Part shown: piece after piece, positions 9,340 through 19,894 of the stretch
Layout: the number at the start of each line of letters is the position of its first letter
How positions within the stretch are numbered: position 1 is the stretch's first letter
Origin: Hemileia vastatrix
Taxonomy: Eukaryota; Basidiomycota; Pucciniomycetes; Pucciniales; Zaghouaniaceae
Assembly: GCA_030280995.1 (NCBI GenBank)
Contig: JASXTE010000008.1
Location: 10,781,212-10,845,211 of the forward strand
Direction of reading: 5' to 3'
DNA length: 64,000 bases
The notes under the pieces: generated by a model
Databases searched by the model: none
Told to the model about the DNA's origin: nothing
The model's input: only the letters and a program-made list of their open reading frames with translations
Program-made: the position numbers and the translations under genes

Positions 9340-9492
9340 TATAAGAGGGGGGATAATACATTATTGTGGATTCCATATCCACTAGCCCTGGGACTTGTGG
9401 ATAAGAATCTTCAACAATTAATAATTTATAATCCCAGGAAAAAAAACTCCTGATCCCTAATTGTGGATCCCAGAACATTTATATCCCCTATT
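9340..9492 (-). repeat. Terminal and subterminal region of the copy-1 Harbinger element
   Basis: It holds CCAGAAC near the end followed by TATATCCCCT, comparable to CCAGAACTGACACCCCCT of element A. It also has subterminal TGTGGAT motifs and CACTAGCCC, the last also found inside the left end of element A. The exact boundary is uncertain. Confidence 0.45.
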
Positions 9493-9676
9493 TAACTTTA
9501 GCATAAAGAGTACATTAAAATTTAAATTTAAACAGCTGGTTGAAAGGATTCAGAGTTAAGTCACTAACAATAATAGGAATAATGATAATAGTATGCTTCC
9601 ACAAAAAAAAATTTAAATACCTGATTAAAAGGAGTAAGAAATGAGTTAAAAAAATATTAAGGATAATTATAATACT

Positions 9677-9937
9677 CACTACGCAATATAGGGGGTGGAC
9701 TTGCTAGCAAGTCCTCAACCTGAACTCAGATGGAACTCAGATGGAACTCAGACTGAACTCATACTGAACCCATACTGAACTCTACTTGAACACCCACCTA
9801 AAACTGTTCTTCTGAGTGGTGTTCATTCCTGATTGTATGGCTCCTTTATCAATAGCTCAATGTGTGTTCAATCTATGGTGAGTTTGGGTCCAAGGTTGCG
9901 GACTTGCTAGCAAGTCCGCCCCCCATATTGTGTGGTG
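9677..9937. mobile_element. Complete MITE, family C (261 bp)
   Basis: Inverted ends of about 44 bp: CACTACGCAATATAGGGGG at the left and the complement of CACCACACAATATGGGGGG at the right, each followed by GGACTTGCTAGCAAGTCC. It is flanked by the 3-bp duplication ACT (9674-9676 and 9938-9940). Inside the left end an 11-bp motif of the type GAACTCAGATG is repeated about six times. It has no coding capacity. It is related to the 4.3 kb element at 45198-49473, to a left end at 24862 and to a right end at 61562. The size of the duplication fits PIF/Harbinger-type mobilisation. Confidence 0.9.
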
Positions 9938-9940
9938 ACT

Positions 9941-10507
9941 ATTCTGTCACAACTATAAAAAAATTGATAAAAATAAAAAAGAGAAAGGAAAGTTAATGAG
10001 GTAATTGAGATTTCCAAATGAAACAATAAAGAGTAGATAAAAAGAGATATATTGCATTGAAGTATAAAGAGCACACTAACAGATAAATGTGAATATCTGG
10101 TTGAAAGAAGTAATATTCAAGTCAATAATTAGTTTAAAAATTTACCATTTACACCATCCAAGCACTCCCCAACAATGGTACCAAGTAAGGCATCATAGTT
10201 TAAATCACACCTGTGAATATCAGATGTACTTCATAGTTTCTTTTTCCCTTAAAACACCATCTTTTGACTAAATCAAATCCTTTCAAGCACTTCATTACCT
10301 TAACTGGATTAGAAAGAATTAAGTGCACACAATACTATATCTTAAAATTTTCCTTTACCTAATACTTTGGAGAAAATATTTACAAAGCCATTATCTTGTG
10401 CATGAAGTCTTGAAGCCTCCCTAATATCATACTCCAAACTGTACTTCTTTCCATCCTTATTGTTTTCCTAAAAAAACTAATATGAGTCCTTAACCTTTTC
10501 AACAGCT
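9941..10507. other. AT-rich stretch without recognisable gene
   Basis: AT-rich sequence. A segment around 10060-10130 resembles 9505-9560 (GCTGGTTGAAAG against TCTGGTTGAAAG), suggesting an old duplication or that both belong to the same decayed DNA element. I see no supported gene. Confidence 0.4.
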
Positions 10508-10900
10508 TCAAACAACCATTAATATTGCAGAACTTAATCTTATTGTTGAGTCTAATACAGATTATGATGAAAAATTAGACTTAGCTTATATGAGCCACCT
10601 GTTAGAGAGCGACTACCTTACTTTCCAAACTCCTTTCATTCAAAATGAACCACAATATTCACTTAAAAAACTTTCTTAAATTCCTGAACCTAGATTTCAA
10701 AAATGTTCTTAAATACTTATCATGGTTTTAATTGACTACATAATTTGATCCATTAAAAATCAATTTTCCACAAAAACTCTCATTTCCTACAGTGGAATCC
10801 TGAAATATTAATATCTGTTTCACTTTTTGAATTTGTCTTAAATGAAAAAAATGATGCCATAAATCATCTTGAGGGCCTCATCAGCCCATGTCATGGAAAA
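10508..10900 (+). pseudogene. Harbinger transposase, N-terminal half of exon 1 (split by solo LTR)
   Basis: The translation shows NIAELNLIVESN, LDLAYMSHLLESDYLTF and NEPQYSLKKL in register with the intact transposase (MALELLLDSD, LEEDFVVLSKMARKRYLL, HTPKYTIQTL). Later, in shifted frames, come FHKNSH and NDAINHLE, matching FHNNSQ and GAALKRLE. Several frameshifts and stops are present. The solo LTR at 10901 interrupts it; the rest resumes at 12080. Confidence 0.65.
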
Positions 10901-12038
10901 TGTCAGCCAGGATATTCCAGGAGTCCAGTAAATGATATATAAATTATAAAACATTAAAGAGTGGGTAAGACTTGTATTTAATGAATATAACTTAATATTT
11001 TATTGCATAATGAAATTATATAAGAATTTTATTATATACAAATGTTACATTAAATTTATTGGTTATATATATTTTTATATACAATTAAATTGAGCATAAT
11101 ATAATATATTCTACAAATAATGGCGCATTTTTATGTATTTAATAATTATAAATTTATATTTAATTAATTGAAAAACATATATTATAATTACAAGTGAAAA
11201 ATTGATTTATAATATATTTAAATTAATTACTTAAATTTATATATTAAATAATACCTCTCATATGATACTAAACAATAATTAATGACGCTTCTTTTGGCCC
11301 TTAATTGTGTTAGAAAAAACAAATAAATTAATTTGGACTAAATTGAGATTAATTGCTTGTTTTGTTGCGTCAAATTATTTTTTGTTTCACTTAAAATGTC
11401 CTTTAATCAGAATGTACCATCTGTTTGGAATTATATTTCTCATAGTTCCTATGTTTCCAATCTTGTTTAGTTATTCACTATTGTCACTTACTGATTTGGG
11501 AATTAATGGCGGGGAAATTGGATTCTTAATTGGGGTTTTAATTATTTGTTTCATGTTTTTCTCTATATTGTTATGTTTCATTTACTCTTTTGATATATTT
11601 GTTTTATTCCATTCTAATCATTGTATTTACAAAGATAGTAGCGCTTCAGAGGACCCATTGCCTATAAAAGGGCCTTGGATAATCCCCTGTAGCCTCATCA
11701 CTTATTATACACTCAACAAATTAAATACTATTTTACTACGTTTATATTTTTTTTATTAGTAATACAATTCTAATTAAAAGTCTATATAACAAATTAAAGG
11801 TTGCTTTAAGTCTGATAGTAATTAAAAGTGTTTGCCGCGCAGAACCCTTACATTGAATAATATTATTATTAATAAATTATAAGTTTTTGTCACCTCTCAA
11901 AGTTGCTCACCGTTGTTTCCCTCTCAAATAAATTATATATATATTATTGTGATTTATTTCTTTATTTTCCCTTGTCCTCCTCCTTCTCTCCTCCTTTTCT
12001 CCTATTTTCCTTACCTTCTTCTAGACGACTGACCGACA
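10901..12038 (+). repeat. Solo LTR of the E3 family (1138 bp)
   Basis: Starts TGTCAGCCAGGATATTCC and ends ACTGACCGACA, with the 5-bp duplication GAAAA at 10896-10900 and 12039-12043. Same length as the E3 LTRs and clearly homologous throughout, in opposite orientation. A TATA box (TATAAAAG, 11663-11670) followed by GGGCCTTGG is conserved with E3. The open frame at 11307-11759 within it also exists in the other LTR copies and looks incidental. The solo state implies loss of the interior by LTR recombination. Confidence 0.93.
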
Positions 12039-12079
12039 GAAAAGTAGATCTATACAACTAGCAAACAATAATAGCTATT

Positions 12080-12540
12080 AATTCACTTTAATCACAATTT
12101 TCCGATTTGGCCACTAATGAGGTTACACTAGAAGTCTCTCAGGTCATGAAAAATGAAGGCTTCCCTGGTTGTACTGGCTTTGTTGATGGCACAACTATTC
12201 CTTTGAGTTGAAAACCTTCAAATGTAATATAAATAATTACTTTGATGATAAAAAGAGTTTAGTTCTTAACTAGTCTTACATGTTTTTACATCTATTACTA
12301 ATCCTCCATTAATTTTTCTATTTTTTAGGTATTCTATTGCTCCCAAATTAATTTGTGAAATAAATATGATTCTTATTTCTTTTCATGTTAGCTTTTCAGG
12401 TTCTTTCCATGAATCTTCAATTTTTAATAAAATAATGATTTCTCAACAACTGAAGAATTAATTATATCTTTGGTGAGAATCAATATCTTCTTTATAACTC
12501 TGCTTACACAAGTGTTATATATATGATCCCAGGATCTTGT
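12080..12540 (+). pseudogene. Harbinger transposase, rest of exon 1 plus exon 2 (decayed)
   Basis: Around the catalytic first Asp it reads SQVMKNEGFPGC and GFVDGTTIPLS, nearly identical to the intact transposase. A stop follows at the position of the Gln in LSQK. After an intron ending in TTTTTTAG (about 12325) come YSIAP and LICEIN, FHVSFSGSFHESS and ENQYLL, matching YSINVLLICDVN, FFAGYPGSCHDSY and ENQYLL of exon 2. The third catalytic residue region is missing or unrecognisable. It is older than the solo LTR that splits it. Confidence 0.75.
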
Positions 12541-12579
12541 GAGGCTGGTGGTGAAAATAGAGAAAAATTCAAAATAAAA

Positions 12580-12796
12580 CACTCCCCCCCAATGAAAAAT
12601 GTGGGCACCTGATCGCAGATGCCAATCCCTATCTTTGATTTGATTCATTTCTATCTCAGCTGTAACTTTCTAGAAGTACTGTGCACTGAACACTGAGAAT
12701 GCTAGCTTTTTTGGCATCAAATCTGATTTATTCCTGTTTCACAAATGTATTGTGGGATTGGCTCCTGCTAGCAGGCTCCAAGTGTTTTTTTGTGGT
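12580..12796. mobile_element. MITE, family D (~217 bp, copy 1)
   Basis: Homologous to 44011-44221 over its whole length (for example GTGGGCACCTGAT, ATCTTTGATTTGA, GATTGGCTCCTGC). The ends are inverted: the left half contains GGCACCTGATCGCAGATGCC and the right half the palindromic CCTGCTAGCAGG. It has a run of Cs at the left tip not present in copy 2. The target duplication is not clear here. Confidence 0.75.
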
Positions 12797-13043
12797 AACC
12801 CATCTTTCAAAGTCTTGAGTAAGGGTTAAGCATGTAATTGGAACTTTCACAGGCTAAATTTTTCATTAAATTAGATAAGGAGTCCTTTATGTAACCAGAA
12901 TTAAATGAAAGTTACTAGGTGTGGTTAAGTAGTTTTTTTAAATCTGTACATCTTTTTATTTTGAAGTTCTTTTAAAACTCTAAAAAAATTTATTTTTACA
13001 TGTATATGCATTTAAAAAAAACTTCAACCAATTCAACTGTAAG

Positions 13044-13848
13044 TGTCAGCCAGGCTACTAGACTTACCCAGTGAAATAATTAATTATTTACTGGATGAAG
13101 CCGCACCTTATCATTTTAATTATTATTTAATTATAAATTAGTTACATTAAAATTACTTATAATAAATTAACTGATTACAGAATGATAAAATTAAATGAAC
13201 AATTAAAATTAAAACATAAAATTTTCCCTTATATTTTTTCTCTAACACCGTGCTCATTTGACAGGTTGGAAAAATAAAAATTTATATTAAAAAATAGATT
13301 TTAAGTTACAATAAGATTTTAACATTCAAATAATATTAAATATATACAAAAAATTCAAATTTCTTATTTAGAATTGACTTCTACAGTAAATATTAAATAA
13401 ATTGATGTATTTCTGACATACTCTGTAAATACATCTTTTTGACGCCTTCTTTTTAGAACAACTTTATTATTTGAAAATACTCCTTCTGGAATATTCTTTT
13501 CTCTCTCTCATACTACTGTTTTTAGAATTTGATTGCCGTGCTTTGTCTCTCCTTGGCCTATATAAGGCCTCTCTTTTGGTTGTTTTTTAATCATTCCTTT
13601 ACTACATCATTTTATTACAACAACAACCAATCAAAACTTATTCTTATATTCTATATCATTAGTATTTACAATAGCGTAACTCTAATCTATAAATTATATC
13701 AATATTTTAGTCCTACCTCTTTTAATTGAGTAAAATAATCATCCTTGAATTAAGAAATACATACCAATTTGTTGAGAATCCAGTTTAATCCTTAAAATCC
13801 TCGTAGAGCTTCATACCAAATCTTCTAGACCAAAAGCATACCTTGACA
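13044..13848 (+). repeat. Solo LTR of the E2 family (805 bp)
   Basis: Starts TGTCAGCCAGGCTACTAG and ends CATACCTTGACA, flanked by the 5-bp duplication GTAAG (13039-13043 and 13849-13853). It aligns along its length with the E2 LTRs in reverse orientation. TATA box TATATAAGG at 13559-13567. It has canonical TG...CA ends, unlike the E2 copy. Confidence 0.92.
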
Positions 13849-14299
13849 GTAAGTTTTTGAAATAAATTGAAATACCCTCCGCTGATATTTACTATGCTAG
13901 GGAGAGTAAAGGTTACAAAATTATCATTTTTATTTTAAAAATTAAAAATTAAACCGGTAAAAAAAGATAATCAAAAAAAGAAATAAACTCAGAACTCTAT
14001 CTTCCAATGAATTCTGATGTGAAAAAAGTTAAAGAATATCTGACACAGAATTTTATTGTGAAATCATTCAAATGATTGATTTTTTGGATGTTTAACTTTC
14101 TACATCAGCATGGCCCAATGTCTCATAGCTTAAAGTAGAGAGTTATATTTAATGACTGATTAACTATAAATACCAGAAATTAAAATTAAAATTTTTAAAA
14201 TCCTTAAATTACCATACTTAGATTCCTTTCCTATAGTTTTAGTTTAAATTGAACCTTTGTGGCTCACTTTACATACCCAATTAAAAATACTCACCAAAA

Positions 14300-14940
14300 A
14301 AATCTAGAAACAGTCATGAATTATCCTGTGACTTTCCCTGAAGCAATTTTACAAAAAAAAATAATGTTAGTAAATGAATTGGAAATGTACTGGGAACATT
14401 TACAAATCAAAATAACAAAAAAAAACTCAAAATAAATGTTCAGAAAAAGCCACAAATTCTTTTTGACTGTTTAAAAGGGAAATTGGAAAAAAACCAAAAA
14501 CAAATTAACTAAATAGCTCATAAATGACCTGGGAACATTTTTGAGTCAATTTCAATGCAAAATAACAAAAAAAAGTAACGCACTAAAAATTCTAGAAAAC
14601 AGTCAGGAAACCTTCTGTGAGTGTTTATGAACAAATTTCTAAAGAAAAGAGAGAAAAAGGTAGTAAATAAATTGGAAATGTGCAGAGAAGATTTCCAAAG
14701 CAAAATAACAAAAAAAACATCAAAAATTCTTTGAAACAGTTGGAAAATTTCCTGCAACAACTAATGATGTCATTTGGAAAAAAAGAGGAAAAAATAAAAA
14801 ATGACTTGGAAATGTGTTGGGACCATTTGTGTGCTGTTTCAGAAATAAAATAACACAAAAAATCTAAATAAAAATGCTCTGAAACAGTCAGGGAACATTG
14901 TGGCACATTTTCTGAAGCAATTTGAAGGCAGAAAATGAAA
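14300..14940. repeat. Diverged tandem repeat, unit about 140-148 bp
   Basis: Anchors of the type AACAGTCAGGAA recur at about 14311, 14600, 14737 and 14885, each followed at similar distance by TTGGAAATGT and CAAAATAACAAAAAA. The first gap is twice the unit. It is non-coding and absent from the rest of the window. Confidence 0.65.
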
Positions 14941-15140
14941 AAATAGAAGAAGAGAAAAAAATGGAAAAAATGAAAAAAATGAAAAAAACAAAAAAAACAA
15001 AAAAAAACAAAAAAAAAAAAACCAAAAAAACCAAAAAACCAAAAAAAAACCAAAAAAAACCAAAAAAAAAACAAACAAACAAAAAAAACAAAAAAAAACA
15101 AAAAAAACAAAGGAAAAAAAATCAATTAAAAGAAAAAGAA
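14935..15140. repeat. A-rich simple repeat, (A)nC type
   Basis: Almost pure A with periodic C or CC on the plus strand. The open frames reading poly-Phe or poly-Lys across it are artefacts of composition. Confidence 0.85.
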
Positions 15141-15319
15141 ACATAAGGAAGTGCTAGCCTGGGATAAGGCTTAGAGGGACCTAAAATAAAAGAAGGAAAA
15201 AGCTGGAAAAAGCAAAAAAAAGAGAAAAGGAAGAAAAGACAAATAATAGTATAAAGATTGAGTGTCAAAAAAATAAAAGATGAGAAGAATGAAAAAAGTG
15301 TGAAAATGGTAAGAAAATA

Positions 15320-15580
15320 AAAAAACATACCTTGATGAAATGGCAGAATAATATGTAAATAGAAACAAAATTTAGGGAATCTGGAAGGAGAAACTCATGA
15401 TGAAAGAATTATAAATTTTTTTTTGCAATGATTAAAGTGAAATTGAGAAAAAAAGGCTCAATTTCAAAGTTGGATATCTCAACAACAACTGATCTAAATT
15501 TAAAAATACCTGAGTGAAATAAAAGGCAGGCTTCTGGAGAATTTTAAGCTAAAAGAAAATGAAATTTTTAAAAACCTTAC
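15320..15580 (-). mobile_element. Tet-type DNA element, left part (interrupted by E2)
   Basis: Contains one module (15440-15580: AAAAAGGCTCAATTTC, GGCAGGCTTCTGGAGAA) of the family seen at 7325-7970 and 52560-52905. At 15330 on the minus strand a donor-like TTTCATCAAGGTATGT matches the exon end of the small conserved ORF. The sequence continues on the far side of E2 at 24178: joining the two flanks restores the module core. Confidence 0.6.
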
Positions 15581-16367
15581 TTTCAAGGGGTCTTTTGTGT
15601 CTAGAAGGTTTTTAACAGAGGTTCAACAGTTGTGATAGGGTGATTTTGGGATTTCAAAGTTAAATATGTATGTTTATCTTTTATTTTCTTTACTCAATTT
15701 AAAGAAGTAAAAAATTTAATAAATATTATATTTACTGATTTAGAATTATTGTAAATAAATACTAAAAACAATAAAAAGTAATAAATACATTGATTGTAAT
15801 AAGTTGGTTTAATAAAATAATAAGTAAGTAAGTGATGCAAAAACAACTAGAAAGGAAGGCCTTATATAGGCAAAGGAGGGAAAAAGCACGTTGTTGAAAT
15901 CCTAAATACAGTAGTCTGAGAGAAGAAAGGAATATTCCAGAAAAATATTTCCAATTAATAAGGTTGTTCCAAAGAGAAGGTGTCAGAAAGGTGTATTTAC
16001 TGTATATGTCAGAAATAAATTAATGTATTTAAAATTTACTGTAAATGTCAATTTTAAATAAGTTATTTGAATTTTTTTTAGGTATTTAATTTTATTTGAA
16101 TATTAAATTTTTATTCTTATTAATTTTAATATTAATTTCTATTTCTTTTAACCTGTAATTGAGCACGGTGTTAGAAAATAGAAATATCTGGGAAATTTTA
16201 ATATTAATTTTAATTATTCACTAACTTTACCATTTTGTAATTGTTAATTTGTTATAGGTAAATATAATGTAAATAAATTATAATTAATAAAATTCAAATA
16301 ATAAGGCGTGGCTTCATCCAGTAAATAATTAATTATTTTACTGGTAAGTTTCACAGCCTGGCTGACA
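15581..16367 (-). repeat. E2 3' LTR (787 bp)
   Basis: Minus-strand start TGTCAGCCAGGCTGTG, end CCCCTTGAAA. The terminal AAA replaces the usual ACA, yet the flanking CTTAC duplication places the boundary exactly there. TATATAAGG-type box on the minus strand near 15860. About 95% alike the partner LTR by eye. Confidence 0.9.
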
Positions 16368-16397
16368 CTCCCTTACTCTAAAAAAAAAAAAAAAATG

Positions 16398-16811
16398 CTA
16401 TGATTTTTTCTTTTTATATTTTTTAAACAGAGTAGGAAGATTAGATATCTCCTTCCCAGGTATCCAAGAGTCATATTCAGAAGATTTATTCTTAAATCTC
16501 AATAAGTATTCTGTACAGTTTTCAGCAGTAACTATTCTGTCATTTAGAATCTTTTCAAATTCTGCTGTCTCAGTGATTTCATAAGGTGTCTTCTTTGGTC
16601 TTCCCCTCCTTTTGGGAAATAAATTAATATTGGATGTGTAAGGTTTCAAAAGAAATATTGGAAAAACAGGATGTTTTCTGTCATATGGAGAATACAAAAT
16701 AACTTCAACTTCTTTATCACCAACCATTCTTCTGACAACAAATGGACCAAAAAATGGGTCGTTCAATTTTTTATTACCTTGTAGATTGAAGTAGACATTA
16801 GAAATCAACAC
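16398..16811 (-). pseudogene. pol: E2 integrase C-terminus with GPF module and chromodomain-like tail
   Basis: A 137-residue open piece. It starts in the GPY/F module (FFGPFVVRRMVGDKEVEV, then YDRKHPVFPI), followed by KRRGRPKK. A chromodomain-like end has EFEKILNDRI, TEYLLRFKNKSSEYDSW and NLPTLFKKY. In chromoviruses this domain steers integration to particular chromatin. It ends about 30 bases before the LTR and is cut from the integrase core by a stop at about 16830. Confidence 0.85.
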
Positions 16812-16832
16812 TTCATCACCCTTTTTAAAAGT

Positions 16833-17483
16833 TTATTCTTTATGGGATTTGTCGCATCTCTTCTTCTCATATTCAAAGAATTGTTCAATAAATGTTTGAG
16901 CATGATTTCTGCAAAGTTGTTGCATTCGAAGAAAAGGTTTTACACCAGGATGTAAATTCAATTTAGGTATTTTATTATTGAGAATATGGGCAGGATCATT
17001 TGGAACATATCCAAGCCAGAGCTCAAAAGGCTTTCTCTGAGTAACAGAATGAAGAGTGCTATTATAAGCAAATTCCAACCCAGGCACTAAGGTAACCCAA
17101 TCATGAGTGAATCTGTAATTGTCTTTATACTCAAGGCCAAAGGCACAATACCTTCTTATCATGTCCTCTAAAGTCTGAATCATTCTTTCAGCTAATCCAT
17201 CAGTCTGAGGATGATGGGCAGTAGATAGTTTCAGATCACAAGCACAAACATCCATCAGAGACATCAAAAATTCAGAAGTAAATTTAGGGTCCCTGTCAGA
17301 GATTATGGCTTTAGGGAAACCAGCATTAGTATACATATGAGACCACCACAAGACTAATTCTTTGGTGGAAACATCCTTGTGAGTAGGGATAAATTTACAC
17401 ATTTTTGTGAATCTGTTCACAATAACCCAACAAGAGTTATAACTGTCTTTTCCAGAAATGGGTAATCCTGTTACAAAATCCAT
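16833..17483 (-). pseudogene. pol: E2 integrase catalytic core
   Basis: A 216-residue piece with the DDE core: MDFVTGLP (first Asp), AIISDRDPKFTSEF (second Asp) and HPQTDGLAERMIQTLE (Glu), with the spacing seen in E3. The strand-transfer enzyme would insert the cDNA. Compared with E3 there is a deletion around LVLWWSH, and stops at both borders separate it from the zinc finger and the GPF module. Confidence 0.9.
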
Positions 17484-17522
17484 GTTTATTATCTGCCATG
17501 GTGCATCAGGAGGTTCAATATT

Positions 17523-18047
17523 TTACATTAATCCAGCTCTCTTACAAGTCAATATTTTTGATTTTTGGAAATAATCACAAGATTCAAAATATAATTTGGT
17601 GTCTTCAGACATATTAACCCACCAAGCAGTGTCTTTAATTCTGATCATTGTTTTTTCAAGATCAAAATGTCCAGCTAATATGTCATCATGATAAATTTTC
17701 AGGATGATTTCTTTCATAGAAGGAGGAATAACAATGACATTACTCAAATTTCTTCTATAATATAGATATCTTTCATTAATCAAAAATTTACCTTTTTTTA
17801 AAGCCTTTTGGTACTTTAGTGGAAGGGTTTTAATTAATGCTTGAATTGAGGAATTTTTTGGATCATTTAATATGGTGCATAACTTTTTTAAGTCAGTGTC
17901 CTTATCATATGAATCCAGAATAAGCTGTAATATCTCTTCCTCCATATCAACCACATATATCCCATGAATATGTATAATTTCATCCTCAGGATCATAAGCA
18001 AGATTAGAGTCATCATCTGGTAAAGGTAACCTTGATAACATATCCAC
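17523..18047 (-). pseudogene. pol: E2 pol linker and integrase zinc-finger region
   Basis: Begins with the end of the RNase H connection (MDMLSRLPLPDDDSN), runs through an acidic linker and ends with an HHCC finger: YHDDILAGHFDLEKT supplies both His. The Cys pair is damaged (ESCDYFQKSK instead of ESCDSCQKSK), so the finger would not fold. A CAA-to-TAA-like change ends it before the core. Confidence 0.85.
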
Positions 18048-18050
18048 ATT

Positions 18051-18461
18051 TTAGTGAACAATACCAGCCCTATGAATAATTTTCATTCTCCCTCTGTATT
18101 CCTGAAAAGCTGACTGCCATCTGAACATATTTATTTTAGGTGTTTTCAAGTTTAAAATGGATTTAACTGCACTGCAGTCAGTGAAAAGTTCAAATTTCTG
18201 GTCATCTAGGTAACAATGTAGCTTTTCTAGAGCCCACACTACGGCTAAACATTCAAGCTTAGTGGCACCATATTTCAATTCACTATTTCTCAAGGTTCTT
18301 GAAATATAACAAATAACTACTTCTGATACTTTATAATTCATCACTTGTTTTTGATGGAGGGCAGCACCAAGACCAATAAAACTGGAATCAGTGTACAAAA
18401 AAAATGGTTGATTAATTTCAGGTAAAGCAAGAATTGGTGCTGACATCAAACAATGTTTCAT
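18051..18461 (-). pseudogene. pol: E2 RNase H domain
   Basis: A 136-residue piece with the catalytic acids in order: YTDSSFIGLGAALHQ, GATKLECLAVVWAL and FTDCSAVKSIL. It degrades the RNA strand of the RNA:DNA hybrid. The terminal Asp-containing stretch is displaced by a stop at the border with the next piece. Confidence 0.88.
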
Positions 18462-19893
18462 AGTGTCAAAAGCTCTCTGTCTTTCACTATTCCAGACAAA
18501 AGCAACATCCTTTCTAGTCTATTGGGTAAGGGTTACAGCTATGACTTGGTAATTTCTAATATAGTGTCTAAATTATCCACACATTCCCAAAAACCTCTGG
18601 AGCTCTCTAACTGTGGTAGGAGCCTTCACCTGTTGTATGGCTGCCACTTTGTTCTGGTCAACACATATCTGTAACCCTGAAACAACATGACCTAGTACTT
18701 ATAAAGATTGAAAACCAAATTTACATTTCTTCAAAGCAAGTGTCATATTTATTTTATCCATTTTGTGGAACACTTTACACAGGTGGTTAAGATGGTCCTC
18801 AAATTTTTATGAGAATATGATGATATCATCAATATAAACCATCAGCCATCCTTCAACTATCTCTTGATGGAATGTGTTATCCATAACTTTTTTAAAAACT
18901 GAAGGGGAATTTTTAGGGCCAAATGGCATCCTAACATACTTATAAATACCCATATGAGTAGCAATCATCAGAGAATTCTGGAAATTTTTCTCAACAGGTA
19001 CCTGGTGATATCCCTTGTTACCATCAAGATAGCTGATATATTTAGCACCTTGTAAGGTAGAATGTATAGAGATAATTCTAGGTAAAGGATAGATATCATC
19101 AACAGTATAAGTATTTAATGCTCTATAATCACCACATAACCTAGATTTATCTTTCTCTTAAGAAACTAGGACAGGTGAGATAACACAATATTTAGGTGTT
19201 TCATCAAAATTTTCAATAATATTCATTTTTAAAAGGGTAGAGACATTGTCATCAATATCTTTTCTCTTTGTGGGATAAGCAGGATAAGGCTTCTTCTTCA
19301 AAATAGGTGGTATTTCAGTTAATGGACAAGATAATTAACCTTTCATTTCTTCTTTAACTAATCCTACCTCATGTGACCCATGAGCAATGGCCATAGGAAA
19401 AGATTTTATCAATTTAATGAGGGAATCTTTATCCTCACCAGAAAGTTGTTCTTCAAAAGAAGAATTTTCAATTTCAGACATAAGGGTATGCATTTCTTTT
19501 GTAGATCTTCCTTTATATTGAGCCACAGAATTACATGTGTTGAATTCTGGTTTTAATAATTTTTTGTGGGAGGAAATCTTAAATTTTCTCTTCCCATTCA
19601 TCCCCATTGTGAAACATTAGTTTGAAGGATCCAATTTTATTCCATACTTGGTTAAAGTATCATTTCCTATAATAAAGTAACTGCTTAAGTTATCATTTTT
19701 TATGACAACAAAATTACAAATAGCTCATACAAAACCATGGTTATATTTAAAAAAACTGTGGCTTTGTATTTACCAATAGGGGATAAAACAGAGCCATAAC
19801 CTCTCCAATTTTTAGAAATGATAGGCATAAGTTTTGATTAATAGTCTTGATCCACTGAAGCAAGTGCTTTTTCAGATACTACACTTCCTCCAG
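18462..19893 (-). pseudogene. pol: E2 protease and reverse transcriptase (heavily broken)
   Basis: Aligned with E3, the region encodes the protease (VVLDS at the 19895 border, then stops), a conserved linker open at 19335-19607 (MGMNGKRKFKISS, FPMAIAHGSHEVGL), and the RT with the YIDD box near 18830. In the RT the codon after IIIFS is a stop where E3 has Lys. I count at least five stops or frameshifts in this stretch, so no enzyme can be made. Confidence 0.85.
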
Positions 19894-19894
19894 C

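Larger units (their letters stand above)
7013..9492 (-). mobile_element. Decayed Harbinger-like element carrying a Tet/JBP-like tail (copy 1)
   Basis: Read on the minus strand from the right end (9492): a terminal region with CCAGAAC and CCCCT like element A at 37053-40278, a transposase N-terminal fragment (8902-9018), a stretch matching 51720-52440 of element B including the small conserved ORF, two to three diverged repeat modules, and the C-terminal tail of a Tet/JBP-like protein at 7013-7180. The left end was lost or lies beyond the E1 insertion. The order matches element B, although the transposase here points the same way as the Tet part. Confidence 0.6.

Noticed and set aside
11307..11759. 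150-residue hydrophobic frame inside the solo LTR
   Set aside because: It lies inside LTR sequence, spans the TATA region and is broken or shifted in the other LTR copies; relics at 27761-28068 and 35687-36183 are the same sequence on the other strand.
13044..13848. GTAAG duplications as splice-donor targeting by the E2 family
   Set aside because: The flanks (AACTGTAAGTTTTT, TATTGTAAGATTC, AGGGTAAGGTTTT) do not otherwise look like exon-intron borders; only the pentamer is shared.
14625..15144. Overlapping open frames rich in Phe (minus) and Lys (plus)
   Set aside because: They run through a simple A-rich repeat; length reflects lack of stop codons, not coding.
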